Positions 19,711-20,474 of a stretch of DNA of 20,474 bases are shown here, in pieces (position 1 is the stretch's first letter; each line of letters opens with the position of its first letter). This DNA comes from JAUYIW01 sp043818555 (GTDB taxonomy: Bacteria; Patescibacteriota; Patescibacteriia; UBA9934): NCBI GenBank assembly GCA_043818555.1, contig JBDRFP010000028.1, forward strand, positions 1-20,474, in the 5' to 3' direction. Both the position numbers and the translations under genes were made by a program. Under the pieces are notes generated by a model. That model did not search any database, was not told where the DNA came from, and was given only the letters and a program-made list of their open reading frames with translations.

Positions 19711-19744
19711 TTTTCGCCATTATACTCCGATCGTTGTATAATGG
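19711..19744 (-). promoter_or_regulatory. Palindromic promoter/operator, copy B
   Basis: The same 34 bases as copy A, with the palindrome at 19717-19744. On the minus strand TTGCCA (19747-19742), a 17-bp spacer and TATAAT (19724-19719) lead to a start near 19712, 3 nt before the ATG of the PaaX/Cas2-like gene. The palindrome also puts a TATAAT on the plus strand. Confidence 0.8.
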
Positions 19745-19801
19745 CAAAAGATTTTCTTACAATTCTGTTAGCTGACAACGGTGACTATAAATTCATAATC
19801 A

Positions 19802-19830
19802 TTGACTACATTGGCCGTATGCTGTATAAC
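19802..19830 (+). promoter_or_regulatory. Promoter of the last orphan gene
   Basis: TTGACT (19802-19807), a 17-bp spacer and TATAAC (19825-19830). The start near 19837 leaves a leader of about 24 nt with AAGGTGG at 19851-19857. Confidence 0.65.
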
Positions 19831-19860
19831 TAAGCATCGATCTTTCATACAAGGTGGAAA

Positions 19861-20343
19861 ATGATGTACCCGACTGATCTTGCGCTGCAGCTGGCATATT
19901 TGAGCGTGATGCTCAACCGATACCATTGGGCGCAGATGTATTTTGCCAATTTTATGGTAGAGCTTAGCGAACGCAAACAAAGCGGTGCTAATCATCATGA
20001 AGGCGCCCCTGAATGCCAGGTGATAGCATTCCCCGGCCAGCCTGTTCGTGCCGACAAGGAAAATGACGCAAGGCTTGCGATCGACCTGGAGATCACGATT
20101 GGTATAGCGGCAATGGAAGAGGCATTTGAAACCTTTTACGATTCACCGGCAGCCAAGATGGCCAAGAGGACATTCAGAGAGCTGTTGGTCAAAGGGTTGC
20201 TGAATGAAGTCACGTTGCGAGACTTCCTCTCTCGCGATCATGAGTGCGAACCTTCATTCGATCACGGTATCGATTGGAGATATTGGCTCGACCAGGCGCA
20301 GGGGATTCTCGATAAAATGCCAGACTCGGACGAGCCTGTATAA
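19861..20343 (+). CDS. Hypothetical acidic protein
   Basis: This 160-residue soluble protein is rich in helices, with MMYPTDLALQLAYLSVML at the start, a His/Glu-rich turn at about 44-50, AIDLEITIGIAAMEEAFETFYD in the middle (helix likely) and an Asp/Glu-rich C-terminus (KMPDSDEPV). Two ATG codons in a row (19861 and 19864) follow AAGGTGG; the second has the better spacing (6 nt), so the start may be one codon later. I do not recognise a family. It has its own promoter, and a hairpin without a T tract follows at 20433-20462. Confidence 0.7.
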   Translation: MMYPTDLALQLAYLSVMLNRYHWAQMYFANFMVELSERKQSGANHHEGAPECQVIAFPGQPVRADKENDARLAIDLEITIGIAAMEEAFETFYDSPAAKMAKRTFRELLVKGLLNEVTLRDFLSRDHECEPSFDHGIDWRYWLDQAQGILDKMPDSDEPV

Positions 20344-20432
20344 GATGAGATACATCGGTAACACCCGGAGATTTGGGTTTAATGCCCTAAAATCTCTTGG
20401 TAACATGCCGAAGTATGAATAAAACTGCCGCT

Positions 20433-20462
20433 ACAGGGATTCTCAATGTGGGCAATCCCTGT
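20433..20462 (+). terminator. Hairpin near the window end, possible terminator
   Basis: A perfect 9-bp stem ACAGGGATT/AATCCCTGT with a 12-nt loop stands about 90 bp after the last gene. No T tract follows before the window ends, so its role as a terminator is not sure. Confidence 0.4.
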
Positions 20463-20474
20463 GTGAACTACTAT

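Noticed and set aside
19710..19778. N-terminal extension of the PaaX/Cas2-like protein
   Set aside because: These codons cover the palindromic promoter; the ATG at 19709 is correctly placed behind the TATAAT box.
20345..20422. A 25-codon ORF 1 nt after the last orphan gene
   Set aside because: The ATG is placed as a coupled gene would be, but there is no Shine-Dalgarno site and the product (MRYIGNTRRFGFNALKSLGN...) has no features; support is too thin for a gene call.

Overview
The window looks like a chromosomal piece of a reduced-genome bacterium of the Candidate Phyla Radiation (Patescibacteria); the exact lineage cannot be fixed from sequence alone. The evidence is a compact alpha/spc-type ribosomal operon with trimmed or altered members (RpoA without its C-terminal DNA-binding domain, L13 with a short tail, S11 with an added acidic N-terminus), an alanyl-tRNA synthetase of 608 residues ending right after the editing domain, a PaaX/Cas2-like protein of a type common in these genomes, and spacers filled with short locus-specific word repeats. 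All genes read with the standard bacterial code.

Layout. Positions 1-2521 (minus) are a surface polysaccharide block: a Wzx-type flippase, a GT4 glycosyltransferase and the start of a GT2 glycosyltransferase. Positions 2564-4024 hold three orphan genes (one plus, two minus) with their own promoters and terminators. Positions 4023-8440 (minus) are the ribosomal operon infA-rpmJ-rpsM-rpsK-rpsD-rpoA-rplQ-rplM-rpsI; rpmJ is only 37 codons. An orphan HTH gene (8633-9091, plus), alaS (minus) and another orphan (11265-11702, plus) follow. Positions 11812-17894 (minus) look like one envelope operon: GT2 glycosyltransferase, DUF389 membrane protein, CorA-type transporter, a PduL-like protein, a secreted CARDB/TSP3/PKD protein anchored by one membrane helix, and MurJ. 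Positions 18000-18414 hold a transcription unit for a structured RNA of about 380 nt that I cannot assign to a known class. Then come a SpoU/TrmH-type RNA methylase and a PaaX/Cas2-like gene, each preceded by a copy of the same palindromic promoter, and a last plus-strand orphan gene.

How it works together. The conserved genes cover translation, transcription, peptidoglycan export (MurJ) and surface glycan synthesis. Promoters are unusually readable: most have a TTGNCW-like -35, a 17-bp spacer and a TGN extended -10, which fits a polymerase whose alpha subunit has no C-terminal domain. Several conserved genes start within about 0-6 nt of the predicted transcription start (leaderless or nearly so), while the orphan genes have leaders with strong Shine-Dalgarno sites and, in most cases, a clear intrinsic terminator. 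The most interesting points are the unassigned structured RNA with a possible kissing loop, the duplicated palindromic promoter around the PaaX/Cas2-like gene, the tail-swapped RpoA, the PduL homologue with lost metal ligands, and the set of independently expressed orphan genes.
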